Assembly: GCF_014204715.1 (NCBI RefSeq) | Contig: NZ_JACHLY010000001.1 | Coordinates: 248,001 to 312,000, forward strand | DNA from: Streptomonospora salina | GTDB lineage: Bacteria > Actinomycetota > Actinomycetes > Streptosporangiales > Streptosporangiaceae | Direction: 5' to 3' | Length of the DNA: 64,000 nucleotides | Shown: positions 43,356 to 52,427 of the stretch, piece by piece | Layout of the letters: each line of letters opens with the position of its first letter | Numbering within the stretch: position 1 is the stretch's first letter | The notes under the pieces: model-generated | Seen by the model: the letters and a program-made list of their open reading frames with translations, nothing else | Told to the model about the DNA's origin: nothing | Database searches by the model: none | Program-made: the position numbers and the translations under genes

Positions 43356-44129
43356 CTACGCCTGCGCCCGCAGCGCGTACGCCGCCAGCTCCGGGACCAC
43401 GTCGCTGATCGGGCCGCGCAGCACCGCCTCTGCGCGGTCGTCGTAGGGCGTGGGATCGGCGTTGACGACGACCAGCGGCGCGCCGTGATCCAGCGCGACG
43501 TCGCACAGCCCGGCGACCGGGTGCACACCCAGCGACGTGCCCACGGCCAGGAACACGTCGCCGTCGGCGGCGGCCTCGACCGCGGCGTCGAGCACGGCGG
43601 GGTCGAGGCGCTGGCCGAAGGAGACCGTGTCGGTCTTCTGGATGCCGCCGCAGGCGCTGCAGCGCGGGTCGGACTCCTCCTCCAACCGCTCCAGCACCTG
43701 CGGTGCGGGGGTGGAGGCGCCGCAGGCCGTGCACACCACCCGGTGGATGGTGCCGTGCACCTCCAGGACGCGCTCCCCGGCGGTACCGGCGGCCTGGTGC
43801 AGGCCGTCGATGTTCTGGGTGACCAGCGCGCGCAGCCGCCCCGCCGCGTCCAGGTCGGCCAGCGCGCGGTGGGCGGCGTTGGGCCGGGCCTGCCAGGCGG
43901 GGTTGTCCCGGCGCAGCTGCCACACGCGGCGGCGGACGTTCACGTCCGCCATGTAGGTGTCGAAGTCGAACAGCGCGGCCGCGCCCGGATCCTTGGTCCA
44001 CATGCCCTGCGGTCCCCGGAAATCGGGGATTCCGGAGTCGGTGGAGACTCCGGCCCCGGTGAGCACGGTGACGCTGTCGGCGCCGGCGATCAGGGACGCG
44101 GCGTCTGCGGGCGGGGAGGCTGCGGTCAT
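43356..44129 (-). CDS. Sirtuin, NAD-dependent protein deacylase (Sir2/CobB family)
   Basis: A 257-residue enzyme. [15 protein letters not shown] (25-39) binds [14 protein letters not shown] carries the conserved Asn/Asp pair, VLEVHGT supplies the catalytic His, and CTACG with CSACG forms a four-Cys zinc site. [13 protein letters not shown] completes the cofactor pocket. These are features of a canonical deacylase rather than of the SIR2 NADase effectors of defence systems. The ATG is the family start. It is convergent with the NACHT gene, so a shared operon is excluded. Confidence 0.92.
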   Translation of the reverse strand: MTAASPPADAASLIAGADSVTVLTGAGVSTDSGIPDFRGPQGMWTKDPGAAALFDFDTYMADVNVRRRVWQLRRDNPAWQARPNAAHRALADLDAAGRLRALVTQNIDGLHQAAGTAGERVLEVHGTIHRVVCTACGASTPAPQVLERLEEESDPRCSACGGIQKTDTVSFGQRLDPAVLDAAVEAAADGDVFLAVGTSLGVHPVAGLCDVALDHGAPLVVVNADPTPYDDRAEAVLRGPISDVVPELAAYALRAQA

Positions 44130-44595
44130 GGGCGGTCCTCGGCATCGGGGGCTGCGGCCGCTCGGAGCGCCGGCCGTGTCGCCGGCGGGCGCGGTCGGCG
44201 TGCCCGGCGCGGGAGCGGCCCCGGAGCCGCAGTGCGGCCCGGCGGGTCGGTCCCCATTGTGTCAGTGCGGCGGTGGCGTGTTCGCGAGGAGGCGTGTGCC
44301 GCGGGGAGATACGGGGAGATCACGTATGCACGACTTCTCGTCCACAAACGCTCCGGACATACCGTCGCATGGGGTACTTCGCGGTAATCTCTGCTCACAG
44401 CGGGGACACGCGGGCGCCAGGACGGGTCCCAGGGCGCTCGGCCGAGGAGGACCGGCGACGCGCCGAACCCCGGGAAAGCGGAGGTCACTCGCCACCGATG
44501 GGGTTTTCTGGGAGCAGACGGCCGCCGGGCGCACCGGCTCCGGAGTGTCGCGAAAGGCCCAGAAACCGCATAAGAGTGCAAAAGCCTTCTTGCCC
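44130..44595. other. 466-base intergenic region upstream of the sulfotransferase
   Basis: No gene with family features. CGCGGTAATCTCTG near 44.39 kb includes TAATCT, a possible -10 for the sulfotransferase. The long plus-strand open frame here is the non-coding extension of that gene. Confidence 0.5.
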
Positions 44596-45501
44596 ATGAA
44601 ACAGCCGCCCTACATCCTCATCGTCAACGGGACGAAGGTCCGCCGACCCGTCTTCGTCCTGGGCGCGCCGCATTCGGGCGTGCAACTGGTCGCCCGCGCA
44701 CTGGGCAAGGCCCCCGGCTTCCATGTCGGCGCCGGCCACAAGGCGGTGCAGGACGCCGCCTATGCGCTGGCGCGCCGGCCGTCGATCGCCGAAGAGCGGG
44801 CATCGGGGACCTCCGACCTGCTGCGGGCGGCCTACGCCGAGGCCTGGCAGCTCACCCCGCACACCTGCCCGTACTGCCCGGAAGGGCCGGTTCCCGCGCG
44901 CGAGGCGTCGGCGCCCTGCCGGCACGCCGGCGACGTCGACCGCTTCGGCGACGCCAGCCCGGATCTCATCTACAGCGCCGCCGCCCTGCAGCGGGCGTTC
45001 GAAGACGCCGTGTTCGTCCAGATCATCCGGGACGGACGCGACGTCGCGGCGTCGATGCTCGGCGACGAGCAGGCGCTTTCGTGGTTCCGCCCGGCGCTTT
45101 CCACCCTCGACCACGAGATGCCCAACCCCTTCTTCGGAATCGAGGACGAGAAGGACCGGGCGCAGTACCCGCGGCTGTCCACCGCCGCCAAGTGCGCCAT
45201 GCGCTGGCGCGGCGCGGTGCGGCTGTCGGCGCGCCTGCGCGGGTCGCTAGGCTCCGACCGGCTGATGACGCTGCGTTATGAGGACCTGTTCGGTTCCGAG
45301 GCGGCCACCGCCGAGCAGCTGCGCACGTTCACCGGCGCGCGGGTGTCGGCGGTAGAGCTGGTGCGCCGCGACTCCCCCGGAATCGGGGCCTGGCGCAGCC
45401 GGCTCAGCGCCGACCAGCGCGAGGACGTCCGCACGGTCGCGGGCGCCGAACTCAAACGCCTGGGCTACGCCGACACCAAGGCCAAGTCGAAGACGCGCTG
45501 A
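44596..45501 (+). CDS. Sulfotransferase-family protein
   Basis: A 301-residue PAPS-dependent-type sulfotransferase. The 5'-phosphosulfate loop is PVFVLGAPHSGVQLVARAL near residues 17-35, and the 3'-phosphate site is FVQIIRDGRDVAASML near 140. CPYCPEG and a nearby Cys give a possible extra metal or disulfide cluster. LRYEDLFGSEAATAEQLRTFTG is typical of the C-terminal helix region. The acceptor is unknown. The ATG at 44596 is preferred; the frame runs open far upstream with no family content. The gene is a single transcription unit. Confidence 0.85.
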   Translation: MKQPPYILIVNGTKVRRPVFVLGAPHSGVQLVARALGKAPGFHVGAGHKAVQDAAYALARRPSIAEERASGTSDLLRAAYAEAWQLTPHTCPYCPEGPVPAREASAPCRHAGDVDRFGDASPDLIYSAAALQRAFEDAVFVQIIRDGRDVAASMLGDEQALSWFRPALSTLDHEMPNPFFGIEDEKDRAQYPRLSTAAKCAMRWRGAVRLSARLRGSLGSDRLMTLRYEDLFGSEAATAEQLRTFTGARVSAVELVRRDSPGIGAWRSRLSADQREDVRTVAGAELKRLGYADTKAKSKTR

Positions 45502-45570
45502 TCCCGACGACCGGCCCGCACTCGACCGCACGTCCCCGCGCCGCTCGACTCGGCCGGCCGGTCCCTGCGG

Positions 45571-46311
45571 CTAGGCGGGAGCGCGCCCGATCCACTCCGC
45601 GGCCGCCTGCCACGCCGCGTGCCGGGGGGCGATGACCGCGACGTGGTCCGCGCCCGCGATCTCGGCGTACTCGACGGGTGCGCCTGCGGCGCGCGCCGCC
45701 TGGACATAGGCGCGGCTGTGCTCGACGGGCACCCGCGGATCGGCATCGCCGTGCACGATCAGCTGCGCCGTACCCGCGGGCACACGGACGGCCGGCGCGG
45801 CCTCGGTCCAGGCGCGCTCCCCGGGGTCGGGTCCGAGGAAGTCGGCGACGGCGCCCTCGCCCAGGCCCGCGCGGTGGGCGGCGGCCATATCGGTGACCGG
45901 AGCCAGCCCGACGACGGCGGTCAGCGGCGATTCGGGGGCGGCAAGCAGCGCCAGATGGCCGCCGGCGGAGTGGCCCACTGCCACCACGCGGCCGGGATCG
46001 CCGGGCTCGGCGCCCTCCGCCAAGCGGGCGCCGAGCATCCCCACGGCCGCGCGCACGTCGTCGAGGGTCTGCGGCCAGCCGCCGCCGTCGCCGCCGGTGC
46101 GGCGGTACTCCAGGTTCCACACCAGCCAGCCGGCGTCGGCGAGTTCGGCGGCCAGGGGATCCATCAGGCGCAGGTCGTGGGCGTCGCGCCACCAGCCGCC
46201 GTGCAGGAGCACCGCGACGGGGAAGGGGGCGCGCTCGTCGGCGTCGGGCTGGTGGATCCCGACCACCTGGCTGGGGTGGTCCCCGTATGCGAAAACGTGC
46301 CTGCTGGCCAT
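45571..46311 (-). CDS. Alpha/beta hydrolase, arylformamidase/esterase-like
   Basis: A 246-residue esterase. LLHGGWWRDAHDLRL has the HGGxW oxyanion motif of kynurenine formamidases and hormone-sensitive-lipase-like esterases. GHSAGGHLAL is the nucleophile elbow, HGDADPRVPVEHS holds the acid and AGADHVAVI the His. The ATG at 46311 has GGGAGG at good spacing. No tryptophan-degradation gene is adjacent, so formamidase activity is only a suggestion. Confidence 0.88.
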   Translation of the reverse strand: MASRHVFAYGDHPSQVVGIHQPDADERAPFPVAVLLHGGWWRDAHDLRLMDPLAAELADAGWLVWNLEYRRTGGDGGGWPQTLDDVRAAVGMLGARLAEGAEPGDPGRVVAVGHSAGGHLALLAAPESPLTAVVGLAPVTDMAAAHRAGLGEGAVADFLGPDPGERAWTEAAPAVRVPAGTAQLIVHGDADPRVPVEHSRAYVQAARAAGAPVEYAEIAGADHVAVIAPRHAAWQAAAEWIGRAPA

Positions 46312-46538
46312 CGTGCCTCCCCACTCGCCGCCCGGCGGCCCGCGCACAGCCGGGGAGCCGGGCGCTCCGGCCGACGTTCGACCACGCCTGCCCCGGGCAC
46401 AGTGTCGCACCGCCCGGTGGCCGCGAGCGACCGGCCGGTGACGCTTCGCCCAACCCGGCCGGAGCAACGGCGGGCCCGGCCGGACGGGCTGGCGCGGACC
46501 CCGTCGCGGCTAAGGGTCGCCTGACTTACCATGGGGCC

Positions 46539-46697
46539 ATGGGAGAAATCGGAATCGCCGCCTTGATCGCGCTGATCGCGGTCGTGGGAGTACCTCTCGC
46601 CATGCTCGGTGGCGGGATCGTCTACGTGGTGCGGCTGGCACGCCGCGGCACCCGGGCCACACTGGACGGCGCCGTGAAGCGGCGCGAACTGGCCTGA
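46539..46697 (+). CDS. Small single-span membrane protein
   Basis: A 52-residue protein: one hydrophobic segment at residues 4-32 (IGIAALIALIAVVGVPLAML region) and a basic cytoplasmic tail (RLARRGTRATLDGAVKRREL). No family is recognised. An upstream in-frame ATG is absent; CTTACCATGG precedes the start. It is flanked by a large terminator hairpin, which supports a real short transcription unit. Confidence 0.6.
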   Translation: MGEIGIAALIALIAVVGVPLAMLGGGIVYVVRLARRGTRATLDGAVKRRELA

Positions 46698-46722
46698 CCG
46701 GCGGCTGCGGCCGCCGCACACG

Positions 46723-46774
46723 AACGCGCAGCGGCCGGCCGCCCTGTGGATCCGGGGCGGCCGGCCGCTGCGCG
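46723..46774. terminator. Strong bidirectional terminator
   Basis: A perfect 20-base inverted repeat (46723-46742 with 46755-46774) and a 12-base loop, located between the convergent small membrane protein and aldo-keto reductase genes. Confidence 0.75.
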
Positions 46775-46818
46775 TCGCCGAAAGGGACCAGCGGGTCCCG
46801 CGCAACCGCGGGGGCGGC

Positions 46819-47649
46819 TCAGGACACGTTCATCGTGTCCGGGTCGGGGCCGAAGCGGTGGTTCTCGTTCAGCGCGGAGACCGCCTCGACGTCCCCGGTG
46901 GAGAGCTCGAAGTCGAAAACGTCGAAGTTGGCGCGGATCCGCTCGGGGGTCACCGACTTCGGGATGGCGATGGTGCCCAGCTGCAGGTGCCAGCGCAGGA
47001 TGATCTGCGCGGAGGTCTTGCCGTACGCCTCGGCGAGCTTGGCGACGGCGGGATCCTGCAGCAGCTGCCCCTGACCCAGCGGGCTCCAGGCCTCGGTGGC
47101 GATGTCGTGCTCCTGGTCGAAGCTGCGCATCTCCTCCTGGGTCAGCCGCGGGTGCAGCTCGATCTGGTTGACCGTGGGTGCGATGCCGCCCTCGTCGAAG
47201 ATGCGGCGCAGGTGCGCAGCGTGGAAATTGGACACCCCGATGGCGCGCACGCGGCCCTCGGCGTAGAGCCGCTCCATGGCCTTCCAGCTGTCGACGAACT
47301 CGTCGTTGGCGGGCATGGGCCAGTGGATCAGGTACAGGTCGAGGTACTCCAGGCCCAGCCGCTCCACCGACGCCTCGAACGCCCTCAAGGTGGAGTCGTA
47401 GCCCTGGTCGCTGTTCCACAGCTTGGACGTGACGAACAGTTCGCCGCGCGGCAGCTCCGACCGGCGCAGGGCCTCGCCCACGCCCTCCTCGTTGCCATAG
47501 GCGGCGGCGGTGTCGATGCTGCGGTACCCGGCCTCCAGCGCGGTACCGACCACATCGGCGGTCTCGCTGTTGTCCACCTGCCAGACGCCGAAGCCCAACT
47601 GCGGAATCCGCACACCGTTGTTCAGCGTCACGTCGGGAACCGTGGTCAT
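46819..47649 (-). CDS. Aldo/keto reductase
   Basis: A 276-residue NADPH-dependent TIM-barrel reductase of the AKR5-like prokaryotic group (2,5-diketo-gluconate-reductase-like). The catalytic tetrad is visible: Asp and Tyr in SIDTAAAYGNEE, Lys in VTSKLW, His in YLIHWP. The NADP site ends with IPKSVTPERIRANFDVFDF. The ATG is the family start. The substrate is probably a small aldehyde or ketone. It is monocistronic. Confidence 0.93.
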   Translation of the reverse strand: MTTVPDVTLNNGVRIPQLGFGVWQVDNSETADVVGTALEAGYRSIDTAAAYGNEEGVGEALRRSELPRGELFVTSKLWNSDQGYDSTLRAFEASVERLGLEYLDLYLIHWPMPANDEFVDSWKAMERLYAEGRVRAIGVSNFHAAHLRRIFDEGGIAPTVNQIELHPRLTQEEMRSFDQEHDIATEAWSPLGQGQLLQDPAVAKLAEAYGKTSAQIILRWHLQLGTIAIPKSVTPERIRANFDVFDFELSTGDVEAVSALNENHRFGPDPDTMNVS

Positions 47650-47883
47650 GAATTCTCCCCCATAAAGCTCAGGTGCACGATCTTCCTACCCGCAGCGGCA
47701 ACCTCCGCCGACTGGGACGCATTCCGGCACCGCGGGCGATGTGCACAGTGCCACGTCGCCGCCTGGGCCGGTGGAGCGGGGCCCCGGTGCCGGGATCGGC
47801 GCACGGCACAGGGCCGTCGCAGGAGGCCGCCCGCTCGCCGGACCGCGGCCGGGCGCCCCGGGCCGGCTCCGGCGGACGGACCT

Positions 47884-48204
47884 TCACCCGCCGAACCGGT
47901 AGACCACGCCGAAGACCAACTCGTCGTCGGCGTCCAACTCCGCGGCCATTCCGGGGTAGTCGGCCACGCGGCCCTGGCGGAGGACGTAGGGCTCGCCCGG
48001 GCGCAGCTTCTCGATCTCGGCGGCCACAGCGGTCCGGGCGGCGGCCGCGGCCACGTCGCGCTGCCCGTCGCTGTCCGCACCGGCCCCGCCCAGCGCACGG
48101 TAGACCACGTCGACGGCGCGCGCCTGGGCCGGAACGAGCCCGGCGATCCCGCCGATCTCCTCCATTCCGGGGTCCAGCCGCTTCTCGCGGATGCTCCGGC
48201 TCAT
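47884..48204 (-). CDS. Hypothetical protein
   Basis: A 106-residue cytoplasmic protein with no recognised family: a basic N-terminus, an Ala-rich helical middle (VAAAAARTAVAAEIEKL) and a C-terminal ELVFGVVYRFGG. There is no signal peptide or membrane segment. The ATG follows AAGGAG, which gives the gene call its main support. It is divergent from the DUF523 gene. Confidence 0.65.
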   Translation of the reverse strand: MSRSIREKRLDPGMEEIGGIAGLVPAQARAVDVVYRALGGAGADSDGQRDVAAAAARTAVAAEIEKLRPGEPYVLRQGRVADYPGMAAELDADDELVFGVVYRFGG

Positions 48205-48399
48205 CGCATACCAGCTCCTTACGGCAGACCGGGACCGGCGGCCGCCCTCGGGGACCCAGTAACCTCCCGGCGCACGCACGAAACGAAGCCGCACCGGACG
48301 GCGGGGCCACGCGCATAGCCTCGGTGGAGACCGGGTGCGGGAACGGCGGCACCGCGCCGACCGCCCGCGAGAGGGGACCGACGAACCGGACGGCGACGC

Positions 48400-48993
48400 A
48401 TGGAATCCACAGGTGCTACCGCAGGCGACGGGGGCCAACAGCGCGCAGAGCGGCGTGGCGTCGCCGCCGACGGCGTCCCGGACGCGCCACCGGGCCGCAT
48501 CCTGGTCAGCGCCTGTCTGCTGGGCAGCCGTGTCCGCTTCGACGGGCGCGCCAAAACCGTCGCCGACACGATCGTCGAGTGCTGGCGCGCCGAAGGCCGC
48601 CTCGTCGCCCACTGTCCCGAGGTGGCCGGCGGACTGCCCGTCCCCCGCCCGCCCGCAGAGATCGAACCGGGCGGTGACGCCCGCGCCGTCCTGGACGGGC
48701 GCGCCCGCATCCGCACACCCGACGGCGACGATGTCACCCGCCACTTCCTCGCCGGCGCCCGCGCAGCCCTGGACGCCGCAGCCGAGCACGGCGTGCGCGC
48801 CGCCCTGCTCAAGGACTCCAGCCCGTCCTGCGGGCTGCACCGCGTCTACGACGGCACGTTCACCGGCGCCACCGCGGCGGGTCCGGGCGTCACCACCCGG
48901 CTTTTGAAGGACAACGGCATCGCCGTCTTCGCCGAGACGGACCTGGAGGCCGCCGACGCCCACCTGCGCACCGCACCCGGGCACCCGGGGTAA
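48400..48993 (+). CDS. DUF523-domain protein
   Basis: A 197-residue protein: ILVSACLLGSRVRFDGRAK at about residue 33 and LKDSSPSCGLHRVYDG near 140 are the two conserved Cys motifs of DUF523, suggesting a thiol or metal-based function. The first 30 residues are non-conserved and low in order, so the true start could be slightly later. The function is unknown. It lies directly upstream of the tRNA gene. Confidence 0.88.
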   Translation: MESTGATAGDGGQQRAERRGVAADGVPDAPPGRILVSACLLGSRVRFDGRAKTVADTIVECWRAEGRLVAHCPEVAGGLPVPRPPAEIEPGGDARAVLDGRARIRTPDGDDVTRHFLAGARAALDAAAEHGVRAALLKDSSPSCGLHRVYDGTFTGATAAGPGVTTRLLKDNGIAVFAETDLEAADAHLRTAPGHPG

Positions 48994-49106
48994 CCCACGT
49001 CACACCCCGGGAGAGCCGTCGCCGCCCGCGAAGCTGTCATAACCAGGGCTGCGAATGCTGTAGAGTTTTACTCGTCCGCAGGGCAGCGCAACGGCCCACC
49101 GGACAC

Positions 49107-49182
<76 letters not shown>

Positions 49183-49185
49183 GAA

Positions 49186-49217
49186 GAACGGGCGTTCACG
49201 CAGGTGAGCGCCCGTTC
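49186..49217. terminator. Hairpin after tRNA-Pro
   Basis: GAACGGGCG (49186-49194) pairs with CGCCCGTTC (49209-49217), and TCAC/GTGA extends the stem past one mismatch. It ends tRNA transcription from the left and int from the right. Confidence 0.6.
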
Positions 49218-49251
49218 GGTGTTTGCGGGGGTCGGTGGCTCTCCACCGCCC

Positions 49252-49269
49252 GTGCACATTCAGTGCACA
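49252..49269. repeat. Left copy of an 18-bp palindromic end repeat
   Basis: GTGCACATTCAGTGCACA, with perfect GTGCAC arms, overlaps the int stop codon 69 bases inside attL. It is identical to 60551-60568 near attR: a candidate arm-type binding site for integrase or excisionase. Confidence 0.6.
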
Positions 49270-50498
49270 CGGCTTCCGGGGGTCACCTGGTTGTTCGCGG
49301 CGCGCGCGGCCGCCTTCATCCGGCCCGCATCCATCGCGTCGGCGATCTCGTCCAACCGGTCCGGGAAGAGATGCCCGTAGGTGTCGAGGGTCATCGTGGC
49401 CGTCGTGTGCCCGAGCATCTGCTGAACCACCTTCACGTCGGCACCAGCGGCGATGGCCAGTGACGCGGCAGTGTGCCGCAGCTTGTGCGGAGTCAGCCCG
49501 ACGTCATCAAGGCCGACCGCCGCACGCGCCCGGTTGAACTCCCTGCTGCGCCAGTTGTGGCTGCGCAGCGGCGCGCCCCGTTTGGTGGTGAAGACGTACG
49601 CGTCTTCAGCGCGGTCGTGGACCAGCGGCTTCAGCTCGGGAGCGAGCGACGCCGCGATGGGCACGGTGCGGCGTTCGCCGGTCTTGGGAGCATGTTCGAT
49701 CAACTTCCCCTTGGCTTCCGCGAAGGTGGTGGCGACGCGGATCCGGCGCCGATCCAAATCCACGCGCCCGACCCGCAGGGCCGCCGCCTCACTCCATCGG
49801 AGCCCCGTATAGGCGAGGAGGAGGATCAGCGCACGGTTGACGGCGGATGCAGCCGATGTCTGGTCGTACTTGGTGCGCAGCTCCGATGCTGCATTGGCCA
49901 GCGCCTCAACCTGGTCATAGCTGAGGTAGACGTGCTCGACTTCGCTCGGCTTAGGAAGCCGCACGCCCTTTGCCGGATTGAAGTTCAGCCGACGCGGGAC
50001 GCACCAGTCGAGCACCATCGAAAGCACGGCATAGCAGTGGCGCGTCTGGGAAGCGCCGAGGTTGCTGCCGCCCTCGTCCCTCGGCTTCTGAAGCTCAGCG
50101 ATCCAGACCGCCACGTCCTCGGTGTGGATCGCGTCGAGCGGAAGATCGCCCCAGCGCGGAAGGATGTGCGTGTCCAAGAGCCCGCGGTACTTCCACCAAG
50201 TGGAGACCTTGATGTCGGTGCGCACCGGTAGCCACTTCTCCGCCATGACGCCAAGAGTGACCTTGGCGGCGGAGGGATCGCGGTAGGTTCCCGCGCTCAG
50301 GCTGGACTGGAGTTCGGTCTGACGCCTCTCGGCGTCCGGTTTCTTCTGGTACGTCCCGCCGCTCTTGGAACGGCCGGCGGGATCGTAATAGCGCACCTGC
50401 CAGCGGGCAGGAGGCATGCGCTTCCCGGCTTTGGCCTTGGCCACCGCTTCCCGGTACGTCTTGTCACGCGTGCGGTCGTAGATCCACACCCGAGCCAT
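49260..50498 (-). CDS. int: Site-specific tyrosine recombinase (AICE integrase)
   Basis: A 412-residue phage-type integrase. An N-terminal arm-binding region and SAM-like core-binding domain (about 65-180) precede the catalytic domain with Arg in YTGLRWSEAAALR, HxxR in TPHKLRHTAAS, and LGHTTATMTLDTYGH holding the second His and the nucleophile Tyr. It joins the element to the tRNA-Pro site and, with Xis, removes it. The ATG at 50498 follows GGGGAG; the longer open frame upstream overlaps xis and is ignored. The stop lies in the palindromic end repeat. It is the last gene of the rep-xis-int operon. Confidence 0.95.
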   Translation of the reverse strand: MARVWIYDRTRDKTYREAVAKAKAGKRMPPARWQVRYYDPAGRSKSGGTYQKKPDAERRQTELQSSLSAGTYRDPSAAKVTLGVMAEKWLPVRTDIKVSTWWKYRGLLDTHILPRWGDLPLDAIHTEDVAVWIAELQKPRDEGGSNLGASQTRHCYAVLSMVLDWCVPRRLNFNPAKGVRLPKPSEVEHVYLSYDQVEALANAASELRTKYDQTSAASAVNRALILLLAYTGLRWSEAAALRVGRVDLDRRRIRVATTFAEAKGKLIEHAPKTGERRTVPIAASLAPELKPLVHDRAEDAYVFTTKRGAPLRSHNWRSREFNRARAAVGLDDVGLTPHKLRHTAASLAIAAGADVKVVQQMLGHTTATMTLDTYGHLFPDRLDEIADAMDAGRMKAAARAANNQVTPGSRVH

Positions 50499-50526
50499 GG
50501 TTTTCTCCCCTCCCCTATCGCCGCCG

Positions 50527-50739
50527 CTACTGAGCGCGGACCCAGTTGTGCACTTCCGAGGGCACGTAACGCACGTACCGACCAACACGGTGCGAGGGAG
50601 GACCGTCGCCCTTATAACGCCACTCATAAAGCGTCTTCGCCGGAACGCCGAGGAAGGCGGCAGCGTCCTTGACGGACCAGAGGCGGTACGTGGCGCCGCG
50701 TTGAGGTTGCGTTTCAGGGGCGGTCGTGGGTCGGCTCAT
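50527..50739 (-). CDS. xis: Excisionase/AlpA-type HTH protein
   Basis: A 70-residue MerR-like winged helix: LWSVKDAAAFLGVPAKTLYEWRYKGDGPPSHRVGRYVRY, the standard actinomycete Xis pattern. It directs the integrase toward excision by bending attL and attR. The ATG overlaps the repSA stop (ATGA), and int begins 28 bases downstream, so all three are one operon and excision is tied to replication. Confidence 0.92.
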   Translation of the reverse strand: MSRPTTAPETQPQRGATYRLWSVKDAAAFLGVPAKTLYEWRYKGDGPPSHRVGRYVRYVPSEVHNWVRAQ

Positions 50740-52427
50740 GCGGCCCTCTCCGGAGTTGCCGAAAGATCATCGTTGAGTTGATGTTGCCGAACAGCGTCGA
50801 GCTGAGCGCGGCGTTTGAGCGCTTCGCCGACCGCCCGCAGTAGCCGGTGTTCGCGCGGCGGCACGTCGGGATCGGTCGGCCGGGCGAGTTCCCACGCGTG
50901 ATCGCCGGAGGAGACCGAGGAGAGGGCCGGAGCGGCGCCGTCGTCCTGGCCCTCGTCGGGGTCGGCGTCGGGATCCACGCCCAACGCGTCCAGGACCCAG
51001 CGCAGCCGGTCGGCCTTGTGGTCGGCGACGGTCTTGCCCGACCATTTCCGAGACACCAGGACGCGGCGTCCGGCGTAGCCGAGGTGTTCGCGCCGGTGTG
51101 CTTTGGAGCGGCAGAAGCCCGGGACCATGCCCGCCTTGGCACCGTCCGGTTGCACGCCATAGCGGAGCCAGTTCGCGCAGCGCGGCGAGCAGGGTTCGAA
51201 CCGCAGCGCTTCCACGAGGCGTTCTACGTGGCGCGCCTGCGCGTCGGTCTCCACGGCGTGGCATTCGGCGATGTCCTTGGTGAGGTACTTCGCCAGGTAG
51301 CGCACGCACCGGTCGGCGTCCTCGGTGCCGGCCACCACGCCCTTCGCGTCGACCTGCGGCCCGAACCGGACGACGTGCATCGGTTCGGCGTTCGGATCGG
51401 CATCGAGCGCGTCCAGCGCCTCACCCCAGGTCGGCAGCACCTCACCCGTGACCGGATCCACGTAGTTCCCGGTCGCCTCGTCGAAGACCGGCAGAGACTC
51501 CCCCGCATAGACCGCCTCGTCGGCCGCAGGCCACCACACCTGGTGATAGGTGGCCGCCGCGATCTGCCGCAGCTCCGCACGCGGAATGGTGCCCCTCGTC
51601 GCCATGTGCAGATGCGGCGCCAACCGGCGCTGCGGCTCCACGGTCGCGAAGTACTGGACATCGAACCCGGCCACGCGGCGCAGGTTCTGCACGAAGCGAT
51701 CCACCAACTTGGAGAAGTGCAGCGCATCCCGAGCCGCCCGCCGGTAGTCATACGTCGAGGGATCCACCGGCGTCCCGTCGGAGCGCACCCGCCCGTAGGT
51801 GTCGCAGGTCAGCGTGAGGAACAGCGACGGCCGGAAGGTCCTGCCGGTCGCGGGATCCTCGTAGGTGCGGCCGAGGGTGGTCTTGGCCATCTGCCGCTTG
51901 GGCAGGTCCGGCGCGTCCTGGCGCCGCTTGGTCGAGCGCACCCGCCGAGACGTCGCCGACGAGGAGCCCCGCGACACCGACCCGCGCATGCCGGACGCGG
52001 TGATCTCGGTGTCCAAATCGGCGATGGCCTGATCCAGTGCGGCCACCTCGTCCGGATTGGCCCCGCCTGCCTCCACCAGCGCGTCACGTTGTGCGGTGAC
52101 CACGGCGCGGCGCTCCACCCACGCCCGCTGAACATCGGACGGCTCCTCCGGCGTCACGGTCGGTTCCTCGACCAGGTGCCAGCCCTCTTCACACTGCGTG
52201 CGTCGGATGGAGCGCTTGCGCTTGGCACACGCCGGGCACCGAGATTCCAATGTGGAGTTGCACGGCACATCCACGATCTCGGTTCGGCCCGTGGTGATGT
52301 CGGTGCGGCGCAGCGACACGGGCCGGATACACACACCCTTGTCGGCGGCGATCTGCTCGGCCACCTCACGCGCCAGCGGTTGCGCTTGCCGCTCGGCCCG
52401 CGTGCTCTTACCGGTCGGGGTCGGCAT
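50736..52427 (-). CDS. repSA: RepSA-type rolling-circle replication initiator
   Basis: A 563-residue Rep protein that nicks the element's origin to start rolling-circle replication after excision. Cys-rich segment ESRCPACAKRKRSIRRTQC lies near residue 62, LFLTLTCDTYG is motif I, PHLHMATRG is the metal-binding HxH motif II, and RYLAKYLTKDI carries the nucleophile Tyr of motif III. Its ATG overlaps the traB stop by one base (TGATG), and its stop overlaps xis. A double-strand origin is probably within or next to the gene but is not identifiable by eye. Confidence 0.92.
   Translation of the reverse strand: MPTPTGKSTRAERQAQPLAREVAEQIAADKGVCIRPVSLRRTDITTGRTEIVDVPCNSTLESRCPACAKRKRSIRRTQCEEGWHLVEEPTVTPEEPSDVQRAWVERRAVVTAQRDALVEAGGANPDEVAALDQAIADLDTEITASGMRGSVSRGSSSATSRRVRSTKRRQDAPDLPKRQMAKTTLGRTYEDPATGRTFRPSLFLTLTCDTYGRVRSDGTPVDPSTYDYRRAARDALHFSKLVDRFVQNLRRVAGFDVQYFATVEPQRRLAPHLHMATRGTIPRAELRQIAAATYHQVWWPAADEAVYAGESLPVFDEATGNYVDPVTGEVLPTWGEALDALDADPNAEPMHVVRFGPQVDAKGVVAGTEDADRCVRYLAKYLTKDIAECHAVETDAQARHVERLVEALRFEPCSPRCANWLRYGVQPDGAKAGMVPGFCRSKAHRREHLGYAGRRVLVSRKWSGKTVADHKADRLRWVLDALGVDPDADPDEGQDDGAAPALSSVSSGDHAWELARPTDPDVPPREHRLLRAVGEALKRRAQLDAVRQHQLNDDLSATPERAA

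Noticed and set aside
43356-44129. Sirtuin as the effector of a NACHT-SIR2 defence operon
   Set aside because: The gene is convergent with the NACHT gene and has the four-Cys zinc site and motifs of a housekeeping deacylase, not of SIR2 NADase effectors.
40294-44145. 1283-codon minus-strand open frame opposite the NACHT gene
   Set aside because: It is a GC-bias shadow: Gly/Arg/Gln-rich low-complexity translation without motifs, while the plus strand encodes clear NACHT motifs and the minus-strand 3' part is the sirtuin gene in another frame.
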